A DNA stretch of 64,000 nt from Ketobacter sp963922875 (GTDB lineage Bacteria > Pseudomonadota > Gammaproteobacteria > Pseudomonadales > Ketobacteraceae), in contig CAWUJH010000007.1 of NCBI GenBank assembly GCA_963922875.1, positions 62,001 to 126,000 of the forward strand, given 5' to 3'. Below, in pieces: positions 25,622 through 35,181 of the stretch (within the stretch, counting starts at the first letter, position 1; every line of letters begins with the position of its first letter). The position numbers and the translations under genes are program-made. A model generated the notes under the pieces. It was not told where the DNA came from, did no database searches, and was given only the letters and a program-made list of their open reading frames with translations.

Positions 25622-26554
25622 TCACTGGTGATGTTCCGATAAATTGGTCGATACCGTATTGGTTTTTTGAATACGAGACACCACCATCACAATCAGCGCC
25701 CCTATCACTACGCCAACGATTGCGTTATAAGCTGTGTGGATAGCCCCTTCTATGAAAACATTGTTCACGTGAATATAGTGTCCCACCGATGCTACTTTAC
25801 CTAGGTAATGCTCCAGGCTGTGGGTAAGAATACCGCCCCCCACCAGAAACATCGCTACTGTACCGATCACTGTCAGGCTTTTCATAACCGCTGGTGCAAA
25901 CCACAACAGAAAGTTTCCAACCTGCTTCAGAATCCCCTCTTTGGCGACAAGATATAACCCGGCATCATCGATCTTGACGATCAAGGCCACCAAGCCATAA
26001 ACCCCAATGGTAATGGCAACCGCCACAAATGCGAGCGCCATGGCCTGTTTAGCAAAGGGGTATTCGCTCATAGTGCTCAAGGCAATCACAATAATTTCCA
26101 GGCTCAGAATAAAGTCGGTTTTTATAGCGCCTTTAATTTTCTTTTTTTCCAGTGCTACCAGGTCGACGGCGGGATTCTGGATCAACGCTTGCCCACTGGA
26201 ATGATCCTTTGCTCCTCGGTGGACAATGGTATGCCACACTTTTTCCGCACCTTCGAAACAGAGATAGCAGCCACCCAAAATAAGAATGGGGGTTATCAAT
26301 ACTGGCAACACTACGCTCAGCAATAGCATGACCGGAACAATAATGACCTTGTTCACCAATGAGCCTTTTGCTACGGCCCACACAACTGGCAGCTCGCGAC
26401 TGGCCTTGATACCGCCCACTTGCTCTGCATTCACGGCCAGATCATCACCCAATACTCCGGCGGTTTTTTTGGCGGCTACTTTCGACATCACAGAAATGTC
26501 ATCCAACAAAGTAGCAATATCGTCCAAAAGCGCGAGTAAACTTCCAGCTGCCAT
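25622..26554 (-). CDS. DUF808 (YedI-like) inner-membrane protein
   Basis: The 310-residue protein is a clear DUF808 member: the N-terminus GSLLALLDDIATLLDDISVM, then AAKKTAGVLGDDLAVNAEQV, and a membrane core (LPVLITPILILGGCYLCFEG, IKTDFILSLEIIVIALSTM, MFLVGGGILTH). E. coli YedI is the named relative; function unknown. It stands alone, convergent with the Crp/Fnr gene. Confidence 0.9.
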   Translation of the reverse strand: MAAGSLLALLDDIATLLDDISVMSKVAAKKTAGVLGDDLAVNAEQVGGIKASRELPVVWAVAKGSLVNKVIIVPVMLLLSVVLPVLITPILILGGCYLCFEGAEKVWHTIVHRGAKDHSSGQALIQNPAVDLVALEKKKIKGAIKTDFILSLEIIVIALSTMSEYPFAKQAMALAFVAVAITIGVYGLVALIVKIDDAGLYLVAKEGILKQVGNFLLWFAPAVMKSLTVIGTVAMFLVGGGILTHSLEHYLGKVASVGHYIHVNNVFIEGAIHTAYNAIVGVVIGALIVMVVSRIQKTNTVSTNLSEHHQ

Positions 26555-26876
26555 ACCAACTCCCTAATACCTTTTGTTTTAATGGTGCAGATTATACATC
26601 ACTCCACAGATAAGGCACTGGCTCAAGCTTTATAAGGGTGGCCAGCCAAGCAGGCTATTGCCATGACCAAGCAATCGCCTCAACAATGCGAGGAGCGCAC
26701 TTGTTTTAGTATCTCTCACATCTGGAATTGAATGCCAACTAATTCCCATTTGCGACGTAAATTATTCGGCTGATTTAAAAAGAATAGTTACGTGTATCCG
26801 TCACCCCTATTGATTACTGTATGTACACGTCATCAAAACACGTACCGTACACGGCTAAACAATAGAGAGATCAACA
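26555..26876. other. Divergent intergenic region
   Basis: About 320 bases between DUF808 and the secreted protein gene. No gene is seen. ACGTGTA/TACACGT elements recur at about 26790-26860 and could be a regulator site, but spacing is irregular. Confidence 0.35.
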
Positions 26877-27842
26877 ATGCGTAACTTAACTTCAATTTCC
26901 ACTACTTGCCTGTTTATTCCTTTAGCAACACTATCGACAGCTGTGCAAGCAGAAATGTTCAGTGAGGAATCCGCTGGCAATCTATATACGCTGAACCAAA
27001 ATATGAAAACCTTTCCAGTCGATGGGGTACTTTTCGGCACGCCACCGCAAGACCTTCGTAGTACGAACTTAAAATATCAGGTGGCTGAGTCAGACTCAGC
27101 AATAATCGCAGAATTTGAGCTGGAAGGTGGCTTTATCCGCTTTATTGATGAGGGCGATAGTCAGGTGTCTACTTTAATCAAAGGCGGCTATAAAACCTTT
27201 AAAGCTATTGCCGATGCTGGTACCGTGGGCGAGCTATTTCAAAAAGTTGCACCTAAAAATGCTGAAATGCCTGAATTGATTCAAATGGCGCAGCTGGAAC
27301 CTTTGACGGAGCTTAAAGCAATAGGTGGTAGTTCTCACTCGCCCACCCTCGAACAGGAATTTGAGGTAGGTGACGACGACTGGGCCGACGGCTGTGCAGG
27401 AGACAGTTTGGCACAATGGACTACAGCTTTTAATAGCTGGGTTGGACTATTATGGGGCGACAAATCATTCTCAACCTCCGATCACTGGAGTCTGGGCTTT
27501 GGAACTGTTAACAATGTTTATGGCTACTATGGCACTATAGATGAGGTCTGGTTTGCGGCCTGCATGGTTGAAGGTGTCGTCGCCGGGGTTCAAATGCAAC
27601 GTCGCTACTATAGTTATTGTGACGTTAATGGTTGCGGAAATTGGGGCCCCATAGCCGGCACCGATGCACTTATTGGACCCGGAGAGCGCTATATGTACCA
27701 CAATCATAGCCACTACTCTCCCCTGCGAAGAGTCGAAATAGATTCCATTGGCAACGCGCAATACACTGGCTGGGAATATTTTATCTCTGGTGCAGGATTG
27801 GATACCTTTGCGCCTGATGACCAATATCAATCTGCTGACTAA
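26877..27842 (+). CDS. Secreted protein of unknown function
   Basis: The 321-residue protein has a signal peptide ending near LSTAVQAE. The middle region is acidic. The C-terminal half (about 165-321) is rich in Trp, Tyr and Gly with several cysteines (WADGCAGDS, WFAACM, YYSYCDVNGCGNWGPI) and looks beta-structured with possible disulfides. GAGAG precedes the start. No family is recognised. A hairpin terminator follows directly. Confidence 0.75.
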   Translation: MRNLTSISTTCLFIPLATLSTAVQAEMFSEESAGNLYTLNQNMKTFPVDGVLFGTPPQDLRSTNLKYQVAESDSAIIAEFELEGGFIRFIDEGDSQVSTLIKGGYKTFKAIADAGTVGELFQKVAPKNAEMPELIQMAQLEPLTELKAIGGSSHSPTLEQEFEVGDDDWADGCAGDSLAQWTTAFNSWVGLLWGDKSFSTSDHWSLGFGTVNNVYGYYGTIDEVWFAACMVEGVVAGVQMQRRYYSYCDVNGCGNWGPIAGTDALIGPGERYMYHNHSHYSPLRRVEIDSIGNAQYTGWEYFISGAGLDTFAPDDQYQSAD

Positions 27843-27865
27843 GTAAATCCTGAGTTGATTATGTA

Positions 27866-27901
27866 AGCTGTTCGAAGCTACGGCTTGTTCTTCGAACAGC
27901 T
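27866..27901. terminator. Bidirectional hairpin terminator
   Basis: AGCTGTTCGAAG and CTTCGAACAGCT form a perfect 12-bp stem around a 12-base loop, between the 3' ends of the secreted protein gene and the kinase-like gene. Confidence 0.7.
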
Positions 27902-27905
27902 ATTC

Positions 27906-28886
27906 TTACATCAAGTCCATTTGCCTTAATACTTGTTGTACAACTCGCTCACTGTAGTCATTAATTTTCCAATGCCCTGGACTCCAGCCTTTTATAAATC
28001 GATGAAAGTCAGCCCAAGCGAAGGGAAACAGTCGACGCCATGCTTGCTCGACCAATTGCGGGTCTACTGCAACCTTTCTCGCAATCAATGCAAACCTTAG
28101 CTCGGCAAAGTAAATATCCAATAATGACTGTTCATAACGTTCACAGTCGGACTCGGTAAAACAGCTCCCTATAAAATAGGCCACATCTTTCATACCACAG
28201 CCACCACCGACATATTGAAAATCCACACCAGCGACCCGCTGGCCATTCTGGGAGAAGCAAAAGTTTGCCAGCTTGGCATCGCCATGTACCAAGGTCTGGT
28301 AAGGGCAGTTCTGCAGGACTTGATCGATTTGAGCTGCGGCCGCTTTTAGCGCTAGATCTTTCAGAGCCGCCAATTCGTCAGGCCGTGTTTCCAGATGCCA
28401 ATAAGTTCCAACCGGCCAAAGCCCAACAGGCAACTGACCCATGAAGGTACCATGGAAGTTGGCTAACCAACGCAAACAAGCACAGGCTTCCTCAAACGTC
28501 ACTGAGTTTTTACGCAGTGAATAACCGCTGGCGTCCAAATCTTCCAACACCATTAAAAACTCTTCAGCGCTGGCATCCAAACCCAGACATTTTGCTACTC
28601 GGCAACTATCGTCACATCTCGCGCTGTAGGTTTTGTACCAGTCACTTTCCACCGCATAGGATCTAAGCTTGCGTTGGTGTGAAATACTGGTATCCCAGCC
28701 ATGAGGATGGGCACCTTTGGTCGGAGGGGTAACCTGTTTCACTACAATCGTTTTGTGGTGACTCCCCTTCAACCCAAAGCGGCTAATGGCACCATAGCCG
28801 CTCCACAGGGATTGAATATCGGCTATCTTATGAAGCGAAGTAGCACCCGTGACACGCAGAATATAATCTTGAAAAGCATCATTCAT
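27906..28886 (-). CDS. Aminoglycoside phosphotransferase / choline-kinase-like protein
   Basis: The 326-residue protein has the protein-kinase-like small-molecule kinase signature: IVVKQV (possible ATP lysine K50), LMVLEDLDASGY, the catalytic loop LVHGDAKLANFCF (H201-D203, N208) and VDFQYVGGG (metal-binding D222). The substrate is unknown; its relatives include ecdysteroid-kinase-like and choline-kinase-like proteins. It overlaps the upstream ChaC-like gene by eight bases, forming a tautomerase-ChaC-kinase operon. Confidence 0.85.
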   Translation of the reverse strand: MNDAFQDYILRVTGATSLHKIADIQSLWSGYGAISRFGLKGSHHKTIVVKQVTPPTKGAHPHGWDTSISHQRKLRSYAVESDWYKTYSARCDDSCRVAKCLGLDASAEEFLMVLEDLDASGYSLRKNSVTFEEACACLRWLANFHGTFMGQLPVGLWPVGTYWHLETRPDELAALKDLALKAAAAQIDQVLQNCPYQTLVHGDAKLANFCFSQNGQRVAGVDFQYVGGGCGMKDVAYFIGSCFTESDCERYEQSLLDIYFAELRFALIARKVAVDPQLVEQAWRRLFPFAWADFHRFIKGWSPGHWKINDYSERVVQQVLRQMDLM

Positions 28887-29427
28887 GTGATGAATTTTGT
28901 ATTATCTCCAATAAGTGTCGCTCAACTGCAAACACATGCTCATCAACCTCATTCAACGACCGTAAAGCCTCCGCTAACTGCAGCAAATAATCGCTATTTT
29001 TACCACTTGGCCCCTCTGAAACCGCGATGTGCTTTGCAATATCCCGTTCTGTTGCCGGTCCCAAGAATGCGCTATTGTCTTCAGTGGCGATATAGACAAC
29101 CCCTGGAGAACGCGACTCATCCTGAAAATAGACCTCTGTCACCAGCCTGACATAGCCATTCTTTTCTCTATAATCGAGATGAGCGAATTCTTCAGGCGTG
29201 ATGAGATAAGCCATGCCTTCACAGCTCTTTCCTGGTGATGAAACGAGCGTCACTACCCTGCCTGGATGATCTGGTGTGCCACGATGATCGTGGGAACCCT
29301 GCCAAAACCTTCGTGACCAATTCAGTATACGAGCCGGTTTTCGTTCCAGATAAGGAAAATCAACTTTGTAAAGCAACGACCCGTAACCAAACAACCACAG
29401 TGTGTTCTGCTGATCCAAATGTCTCAT
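28879..29427 (-). CDS. ChaC-like gamma-glutamylcyclotransferase
   Basis: The 182-residue protein has the fold's substrate-binding loop LWLFGYGSLLYK (11-21), the G-x-A-Y element GMAYLI and the catalytic glutamate in DYREKNGY (E88), as in the ChaC branch that cleaves glutathione to 5-oxoproline and Cys-Gly. All key residues are present. It is co-transcribed with a small tautomerase (15-base gap) and a kinase-like gene. Confidence 0.88.
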   Translation of the reverse strand: MRHLDQQNTLWLFGYGSLLYKVDFPYLERKPARILNWSRRFWQGSHDHRGTPDHPGRVVTLVSSPGKSCEGMAYLITPEEFAHLDYREKNGYVRLVTEVYFQDESRSPGVVYIATEDNSAFLGPATERDIAKHIAVSEGPSGKNSDYLLQLAEALRSLNEVDEHVFAVERHLLEIIQNSSHE

Positions 29428-29442
29428 GGTTTGGTAGCGCCT

Positions 29443-29673
29443 TTAATCCATGGTATAGCCAGGCTTTTTGTAAAGCTGATCGGCCTTCGCCTCTATTTCA
29501 GGATCATAGACTTCGACCTTCCAGTCATCAACGGCTACCTCCTCTATGGCAACAGACACGGAGTTTTCACTGGAACCAAGAATATCCATAAGGTTACTCG
29601 TTATGGCTGCAGCAAGATCAGCTTTCTGTTGTTCCGTTTTACCGGGCCACAACTTTACTACCACATGGGGCAT
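29443..29673 (-). CDS. 4-oxalocrotonate tautomerase-like protein
   Basis: The 76-residue form begins MPHVVVKLWPGKTEQQKADL. Removal of Met would expose the catalytic Pro, so ATG 29673 is preferred over 29697; GGAGG (AAAGGAGGCTCTATG) lies directly upstream. The family pattern continues with VSVAIEEVAVDDW. Physiological substrate unknown. First gene of the tautomerase-ChaC-kinase operon. Confidence 0.88.
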   Translation of the reverse strand: MPHVVVKLWPGKTEQQKADLAAAITSNLMDILGSSENSVSVAIEEVAVDDWKVEVYDPEIEAKADQLYKKPGYTMD

Positions 29674-29900
29674 AGAGCCTCCTTTTAAAAATAACAACAG
29701 TGACGGAATAATTTACATATCGTTTTACCATAGATTCCACAACCGCAAACACAATAATCTATGTCTATGATTTGTCTGTTAAATATGAACATCACAAAAT
29801 AGTCTTAGGAAATGGCGCGAAGGTTGCTGCTGTATTGGCGTCCGGCAATCGCATTCGTCGATTCCTTATCTCAACCCTTTTTTCTAGCGTGAACTCCAGT

Positions 29901-32900
29901 ATGAACTCGATCAATAGGATCCAAAAGGCGCTGCCCTTGTTAGGGGCGTGGCTGTGTTGCTTCTCTGCTGCAGTATCTGCATTGGAACTCCGTATCAATG
30001 CCGGTGGTTCTGCATTTACTGACAGCGCTGGTAAAGTGTGGTTGGCAGACACTGGGTTCAATACCGGAAGAAAAAGCAACGTCAGCGGAGTCCAGATTGC
30101 CGGGACTAGCGACGATATATTATATCAAACCCAACGCTGGGATCCCTCAGCCGCACCAGATCTAACCTATTCCCTGGCGGTTACCAATGGCAACTATCGG
30201 GTTAATCTGCATTTTGCAGAAACCTACAGCGGAGCCTTTGGTAATGGACTGCGACTGTTTGATGTGTATCTGGAAGATTCCCTTCAATTTAATAACCTGG
30301 ATATCTTCAGTGCCGCGGGCGGGGGAAACAGAGCGCTGGTAGTTTCAGCCAACAATATTGCCGTCGCCGATGGCAAGCTGGATATCCGCTTTAGCCAAGA
30401 AGTGGAGAATCCCACGATCTCGGCCATTGAAATTATATCCGTGGCTAGTATTCAGGACACTACGCCTCCCACAGTGCCGAAAAACTTTACAGCCACTGCA
30501 GACTCCTCCAGCATCAATTTGAGCTGGGGTGCCTCAACAGACGATAGCGGTTTCGTAGCCGGCTACAGGATTTATCGCGATGGTAGTCAAATTGGCTCGA
30601 CCACTACCACTAAGTACACCGATTCTGGTTTAGCCTCCAACACCAGCTACAGCTACAGTGTGCGAGCTTTCGACAATGCGCCAACGGCAAACCTTTCGAG
30701 TCCCGCCAACCTCAGCATTAGCACGCTCCCAGCCGTTGCCACCTCTGGCACCGTGATAAAGCGGATTAATGTTGGAGGTAGCGCATTCACCGACAGTGCC
30801 GGGAACCTATGGTTAGCAGACTCCGGCTATAACACCGGCCGAATTGCCACTAAATCTACCGCCAATATACTTGGCACAACCGATGACTTGATTTATCAGA
30901 CTCAACGCTGGGATGTAAAAGCGTTACCGGAGCTGGATTACGGATTCAACCTCCCCAATGGCCAATATAGTATTCGCCTACATTTTGCAGAAACCTATAG
31001 CGGTAACGCAGGTGTTGGCCTACGGGTGTTTAATATTCTAACGGAAAATCAGTTAGCCATTTCAAATTTGGATATTTTTAGTGAGGCCGGGGGCATTAAC
31101 CGCGCCTTAGTCCGAACTATTGACCAAGTGGCTGTAACCGATGGTCAACTCAACATTCAATTTCAGCATAAAACCGAAAACCCCACGCTGGCGGCAATTG
31201 AGATTATCAGCGAAAGCTCAACCAGTATCGATTACACCTTTAACAGCACTGATTTGAGCGACTGGAGTTTTGTAAACGACTCAGGGGTCACCGCTAATTG
31301 GTCAGTCACCAATGGCAAGCTATTGCAAAGTGTAGACACCGGAAACCAAAGTTTTGGATCACCTATGATTCAATCCAGCAAGGTGGGCACCTTCGCGGCT
31401 TTGACCCGCAACATCGGCATGAATAATTATCAAGTGAGCGCAGACATAACCCCCCGCAGAGATAGTACTAATCGCGATTTCTTTGATGGCCAGGACATTG
31501 GCTTGATGTTTCGTTATCAAGACATCAATAACTATTATCGAATTAGTTTTAACTCTCGGGAATCCTATACCCGACTGGAAAAACGGATCAATGGTGCCTT
31601 TACGACCTTGGCGGTCAACAGTCGAGGTTACCGCGAAGAACAAACCTATAAACTACTGGTGCTAGCGTCAGGTTCCACCATTCAAGTAAGCTTAGATAAC
31701 AAGGTGCTATTTGCTGTTTATGACAAAGATTTATCCGGCGGCTCTATTGCTTTGTATTGCCAGGATAAAGCCGAGTTCGACAATGTAACGATTAAAGCGC
31801 CCTCCATTAGCCCCATGATCAGTATAGAGCGCCCGCTTGCCTATTCCGTACTAACCGGCGATCAGGTGCAAGCCGCGGCTGTAGCCTTGAATGCACCAGC
31901 TGGTAGTTACGTTGAATTTGATTTTTCTGGTGCGGCATGTGGTAACGCCCAGGAAACACCCGCCGGCTCCGGTCATTTCATCACAAACTGTGGTAGCTTT
32001 TCGCAAGGTGACTACGATCAAGTGGGTTTAGGCATGGCCGCGTATCTTTACTCGGCGACCCATGTATTACTCGCCAGTGACGAACATCTACGAGTAGGCG
32101 TCCAGGGTGATCAATATCTGGCGGTGGGTGACAGCATTACGTTAGGTTCATTTGACCTGTTTGCCGAAGACAACCTGTCACAGGATGGCCGGATAATTGG
32201 CCAACAGGGTTACCATGCTCACTTAAATGATCTGCTGACTGCTAGCGAGCAATACCCCAGTATTATTTTCAACACAGGGGTGGGTGGCGATCGTACTACA
32301 CATACGCTGAATCGAATTGATTCCATATTGACGCGACATTCAGACGCTAACCGTGTGCTATTAATGTTAGGAACCAATGATGCAAACGGTAGTACACCGT
32401 TAACCAGTGCTACTTATCTGTCGAATATGCAGAAACTCGTCAATAAAGCCGTGAACAAGGGCATGAGTGTTTGGGTGGCACAAATACCACCTTCATTGCC
32501 GTACACTAATTTTGGCAGCGTTAATCAACGTAAAAGAGATTACAACAATGGTTTGAACCAACTGACAAATGTGCAGCCTGGCCCGGACTTTTATAACTTC
32601 TTCTATGACGACAATGGCACCACTACAACCAGTGATGACTACGATCGATGGAGTATGTTTTTTGATAATCTTCACCCCAACGCCTTAGGTCAACAGGTGA
32701 TGGCAGAGTTGTGGCATAACGCATTAACTGGAGCCAACAACCAGCCCTTTTTCCTTGATCGACTATGCAATCGCCTGGAATCTGCTGACTGTAGCGCCAT
32801 ATCTCCTACCAAACACAAGCAAACCTATTTGGCGTCAGGTTATCGTTATTATTATGTCGATAAAACCTATGAGGTAGTGACAGTTCCTAATGTACTTGCC

Positions 32901-33206
32901 AACGGTATTTGGATTCAAACAGCGAACAATGAACTGAATAACACAGCAACCCAATATCTTTCTTTTACCGTTGATCGTCCGGTCACGGTTTATGTTGCTT
33001 ACTCAGCCGGCGCATCATCACTGCCTAACTGGTTGAGCAACTTCAGTAACACCGGTTCAACCTTAACCACCAACGACCCACTAACGCCAACATTACGCTT
33101 GTATTCGCGCAATTATAATGCTGGCGCGGTAAATTTGGGTGGCAACTTAGCCAGTGGTGCCGTGGGTGCAAAATCAAATTACGTCGTTATCGTTAAACAA
33201 CGGTAA
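29901..33206 (+). CDS. Secreted malectin-FN3-malectin-SGNH hydrolase multidomain protein
   Basis: Starting at ATG 29901 gives 1101 residues with a signal peptide (PLLGAWLCCFSAAVSALE); the upstream in-frame extension has no signal character. Domains in order: malectin-like carbohydrate-binding (about 30-170, RINAGGSAFTDSAGKVWLAD), FN3 (about 180-265), a second malectin copy (about 270-410, RINVGGSAFTDSAGNLWLAD), a LamG-like jelly roll (about 415-580), then an SGNH/GDSL esterase (about 665-900: VGDSITLG, LMLGTNDANGS, DNLHPNALGQ) and a C-terminal beta domain. The SGNH catalytic Ser, Asn and Asp-His blocks are present, so an esterase acting on extracellular or cell-wall polysaccharide is likely; substrate unknown. 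Confidence 0.88.
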   Translation: MNSINRIQKALPLLGAWLCCFSAAVSALELRINAGGSAFTDSAGKVWLADTGFNTGRKSNVSGVQIAGTSDDILYQTQRWDPSAAPDLTYSLAVTNGNYRVNLHFAETYSGAFGNGLRLFDVYLEDSLQFNNLDIFSAAGGGNRALVVSANNIAVADGKLDIRFSQEVENPTISAIEIISVASIQDTTPPTVPKNFTATADSSSINLSWGASTDDSGFVAGYRIYRDGSQIGSTTTTKYTDSGLASNTSYSYSVRAFDNAPTANLSSPANLSISTLPAVATSGTVIKRINVGGSAFTDSAGNLWLADSGYNTGRIATKSTANILGTTDDLIYQTQRWDVKALPELDYGFNLPNGQYSIRLHFAETYSGNAGVGLRVFNILTENQLAISNLDIFSEAGGINRALVRTIDQVAVTDGQLNIQFQHKTENPTLAAIEIISESSTSIDYTFNSTDLSDWSFVNDSGVTANWSVTNGKLLQSVDTGNQSFGSPMIQSSKVGTFAALTRNIGMNNYQVSADITPRRDSTNRDFFDGQDIGLMFRYQDINNYYRISFNSRESYTRLEKRINGAFTTLAVNSRGYREEQTYKLLVLASGSTIQVSLDNKVLFAVYDKDLSGGSIALYCQDKAEFDNVTIKAPSISPMISIERPLAYSVLTGDQVQAAAVALNAPAGSYVEFDFSGAACGNAQETPAGSGHFITNCGSFSQGDYDQVGLGMAAYLYSATHVLLASDEHLRVGVQGDQYLAVGDSITLGSFDLFAEDNLSQDGRIIGQQGYHAHLNDLLTASEQYPSIIFNTGVGGDRTTHTLNRIDSILTRHSDANRVLLMLGTNDANGSTPLTSATYLSNMQKLVNKAVNKGMSVWVAQIPPSLPYTNFGSVNQRKRDYNNGLNQLTNVQPGPDFYNFFYDDNGTTTTSDDYDRWSMFFDNLHPNALGQQVMAELWHNALTGANNQPFFLDRLCNRLESADCSAISPTKHKQTYLASGYRYYYVDKTYEVVTVPNVLANGIWIQTANNELNNTATQYLSFTVDRPVTVYVAYSAGASSLPNWLSNFSNTGSTLTTNDPLTPTLRLYSRNYNAGAVNLGGNLASGAVGAKSNYVVIVKQR

Positions 33207-33241
33207 CGATTAACAAACAATAAAGGAATAACACAGGAACA

Positions 33242-33649
33242 ATGAGTATGAAAATGAACTTTATACTGGGTTGGATAATCGCTCTGTCAGCAGTGTTATC
33301 CCACGCTGAGCCAACGATAGATTATGCAGACGCAGAAGCGGTAATAAATGAATACTTTACGGCCTTGGAACAAGGCGACACTCAAAGTTTGCTCCAGTTA
33401 ATGGGACCAGAGGAACAAGCCAATAGTGACTTTTTAAAAACTGATCCAGGTTATAGTTCCTGGTTAGTTAACCATTACCAAGGTGCAAATTTTAAAATCA
33501 CGAAAAGATCGCGACAGAACGATTTCATAGCATTTGATGTACTCATTGATATTGGCGGCGATGAGAACGTGCAGGAAAGAATTATTCTCAAATCAACCTC
33601 GAGTAATGGTACCGGACCCTATAAAATTATTCGTCGTATAGAGTTATAG
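33242..33649 (+). CDS. Small exported protein, NTF2-like fold possible
   Basis: The 135-residue precursor has a signal peptide (NFILGWIIALSAVLSHAE) and then AVINEYFTALEQGDTQSLLQ, typical of the start of NTF2-like/SnoaL folds, followed by beta strands (IAFDVLIDIGGDENVQERII). No catalytic residues can be named. It follows the malectin-SGNH gene by 35 bases on the same strand and may be co-transcribed. Confidence 0.7.
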   Translation: MSMKMNFILGWIIALSAVLSHAEPTIDYADAEAVINEYFTALEQGDTQSLLQLMGPEEQANSDFLKTDPGYSSWLVNHYQGANFKITKRSRQNDFIAFDVLIDIGGDENVQERIILKSTSSNGTGPYKIIRRIEL

Positions 33650-33818
33650 CCTTATTGCTTGATCCAGATATAGATCAGAAAACCAACTAAATTTTTTAAA
33701 TTCCATAAAAAGGGAACGATCTCCGACACTTAAGATCAAACCGTAATGCCTAATATTAATAATATTTGTAGAAAGCAAAGTGGCGTGGCTTTTTACCAAA
33801 AGCAAAAAGGATATCACA

Positions 33819-34475
33819 ATGAAGTTATTGTTTAGCACATTGACCATCAGTACGGCATTAATCACCGTAAACGCGAATGCCGAAGCGCTGGGTTTCTCAT
33901 ACGGGCGATCGGCCGATGTATCCAGCTATAGTCAAGCAAGTCTAGAAGGTGCATTACAAGTGGGTGAAACCGACGTTTATGGCGGTCGGTTTACGGCAAA
34001 ACTCGGAGACAACTTGGCCGTCTATGGTGATTTAGGCTTAATCTCACTTGACGAACGATATGCTGACGACGGTACGACATTCGGTGCAGGCTTAGTGTAC
34101 GAAATAGAAAAATTAATTCCAGACCTTGATACCGCCATTAACGTCAGTTATCACCACGCTTCTTTTGATGATGACATTGACTATGACATTTCAGACTTTG
34201 CAATCAAAGGTCTAGTAAGCGGTAACTTGTCTGTCGATGGAGCATCCAACCCCTTAACCTGGTACGCTAGCGCAGGCCTTGAGTTTTTGAGTGTAGAAGC
34301 GAAATCCTGCGTCAACGTTTTTGGTAATCAAGGATGCATAAAAAGCGATGACGATGACACCGAACTGGCCTTTGGTGGTGGCATAATTGCTGGACTTAAT
34401 AAAGGTGAAATTTATGTAGGTGGCGAGTATGTAGACGGTTTCTCCCTGGCTGCGGGTTATCGATATAGCTTTTAA
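33819..34475 (+). CDS. Outer-membrane beta-barrel protein
   Basis: The 218-residue form starts at ATG 33819 (AGGA eight bases upstream) with a signal peptide LLFSTLTISTALITVNANAE. Alternating strands end in SLAAGYRYSF, with a C-terminal Phe as recognised by the Bam complex. Repeated DDD-type acidic turns (DDDIDYDISD, KSDDDDTE) and a disulfide-capable pair (SCVNVFGNQGC) are visible. It resembles small OmpA/OmpW-sized barrels but no named family. A strong terminator follows. Confidence 0.8.
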   Translation: MKLLFSTLTISTALITVNANAEALGFSYGRSADVSSYSQASLEGALQVGETDVYGGRFTAKLGDNLAVYGDLGLISLDERYADDGTTFGAGLVYEIEKLIPDLDTAINVSYHHASFDDDIDYDISDFAIKGLVSGNLSVDGASNPLTWYASAGLEFLSVEAKSCVNVFGNQGCIKSDDDDTELAFGGGIIAGLNKGEIYVGGEYVDGFSLAAGYRYSF

Positions 34476-34514
34476 ACTACCTCCTGAATAAACCCTATAA
34501 AACAGGTTCTAACT

Positions 34515-34550
34515 TAAGCTGCCCCTGGTAAAAACACCCGGGGCAGCTTA
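34515..34550 (+). terminator. Hairpin terminator after the beta-barrel gene
   Basis: TAAGCTGCCCC (34515-34525) pairs perfectly with GGGGCAGCTTA (34540-34550) around an A-rich loop, 40 bases past the stop codon. Confidence 0.75.
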
Positions 34551-34584
34551 GTATCTGACTTATCCCCATACCAACACTCTACCT

Positions 34585-34887
34585 ATGATTTTACTGTCCA
34601 TCATTATCATTCTAGTGGCCGCTGGACTCTGGTGGTATCGCGACGATACGCGTGAAGCAGCATTGCTGGCTGCTCAACAGCACTGCCAAAGCATGGATGT
34701 ACAGCTACTGGACGGCAGCGTCATGTCCAATGGCTTCAGGCTAAAACGTAGTCAGTCTGGAACCTTGGTCGTTATTCAAAAATTTTGTTTTGAATTTTCC
34801 ACCACCGGAGACCAGCGCTACCAAGGAAGGATCGAATTATTAGGTAAACGACGCCTAAAAATAGAATTAGATGCGCATAAATTTTGA
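34585..34887 (+). CDS. DUF3301 membrane-anchored protein
   Basis: The 100-residue protein has one N-terminal membrane helix (ILLSIIIILVAAGLWWY) and the DUF3301 pattern: REAALLAAQQHCQSMDVQLL, DGSVMSNGFRLKRSQSGTLV and FCFEFSTTGDQRYQGRIELL. The family is widespread in gammaproteobacteria and has no assigned function. Confidence 0.88.
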   Translation: MILLSIIIILVAAGLWWYRDDTREAALLAAQQHCQSMDVQLLDGSVMSNGFRLKRSQSGTLVVIQKFCFEFSTTGDQRYQGRIELLGKRRLKIELDAHKF

Positions 34888-34949
34888 CTAATACACTTTG
34901 TTTTTTTGTGAACACCATCAAATAAATAACAATTGAAACAAACTCAAGC

Positions 34950-35180
34950 TTGCTAACAAAAACAATCTACAAGAAGATCCAACCAACCAGCAAAACCTCT
35001 AAAATCACAATGGACAGCATCATGGAAGAGCTAAAATTTAGATCAACGGATTCCAGCCAAACGATTGCCCATTTATTGATCCCCTCCGTGATAATCGCGC
35101 CATTATTAACCTGTTTGGTTATCGGGGGAAGCGGCCTAACCCTTTGGTTAGCGAATTATATAGCTGCGCTGATTCGATAA
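34950..35180 (+). CDS. Small predicted membrane protein, unknown
   Basis: The 76-residue frame has one long hydrophobic segment near the C-terminus (IAHLLIPSVIIAPLLTCLVI followed by GGSGLTLWLANYIAAL), possibly a helical hairpin. The start is uncertain: ATG at 35010 or 35022 gives a shorter protein. It ends one base before the convergent PF10118 gene. No family recognised. Confidence 0.5.
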   Translation: MLTKTIYKKIQPTSKTSKITMDSIMEELKFRSTDSSQTIAHLLIPSVIIAPLLTCLVIGGSGLTLWLANYIAALIR

Positions 35181-35181
35181 A

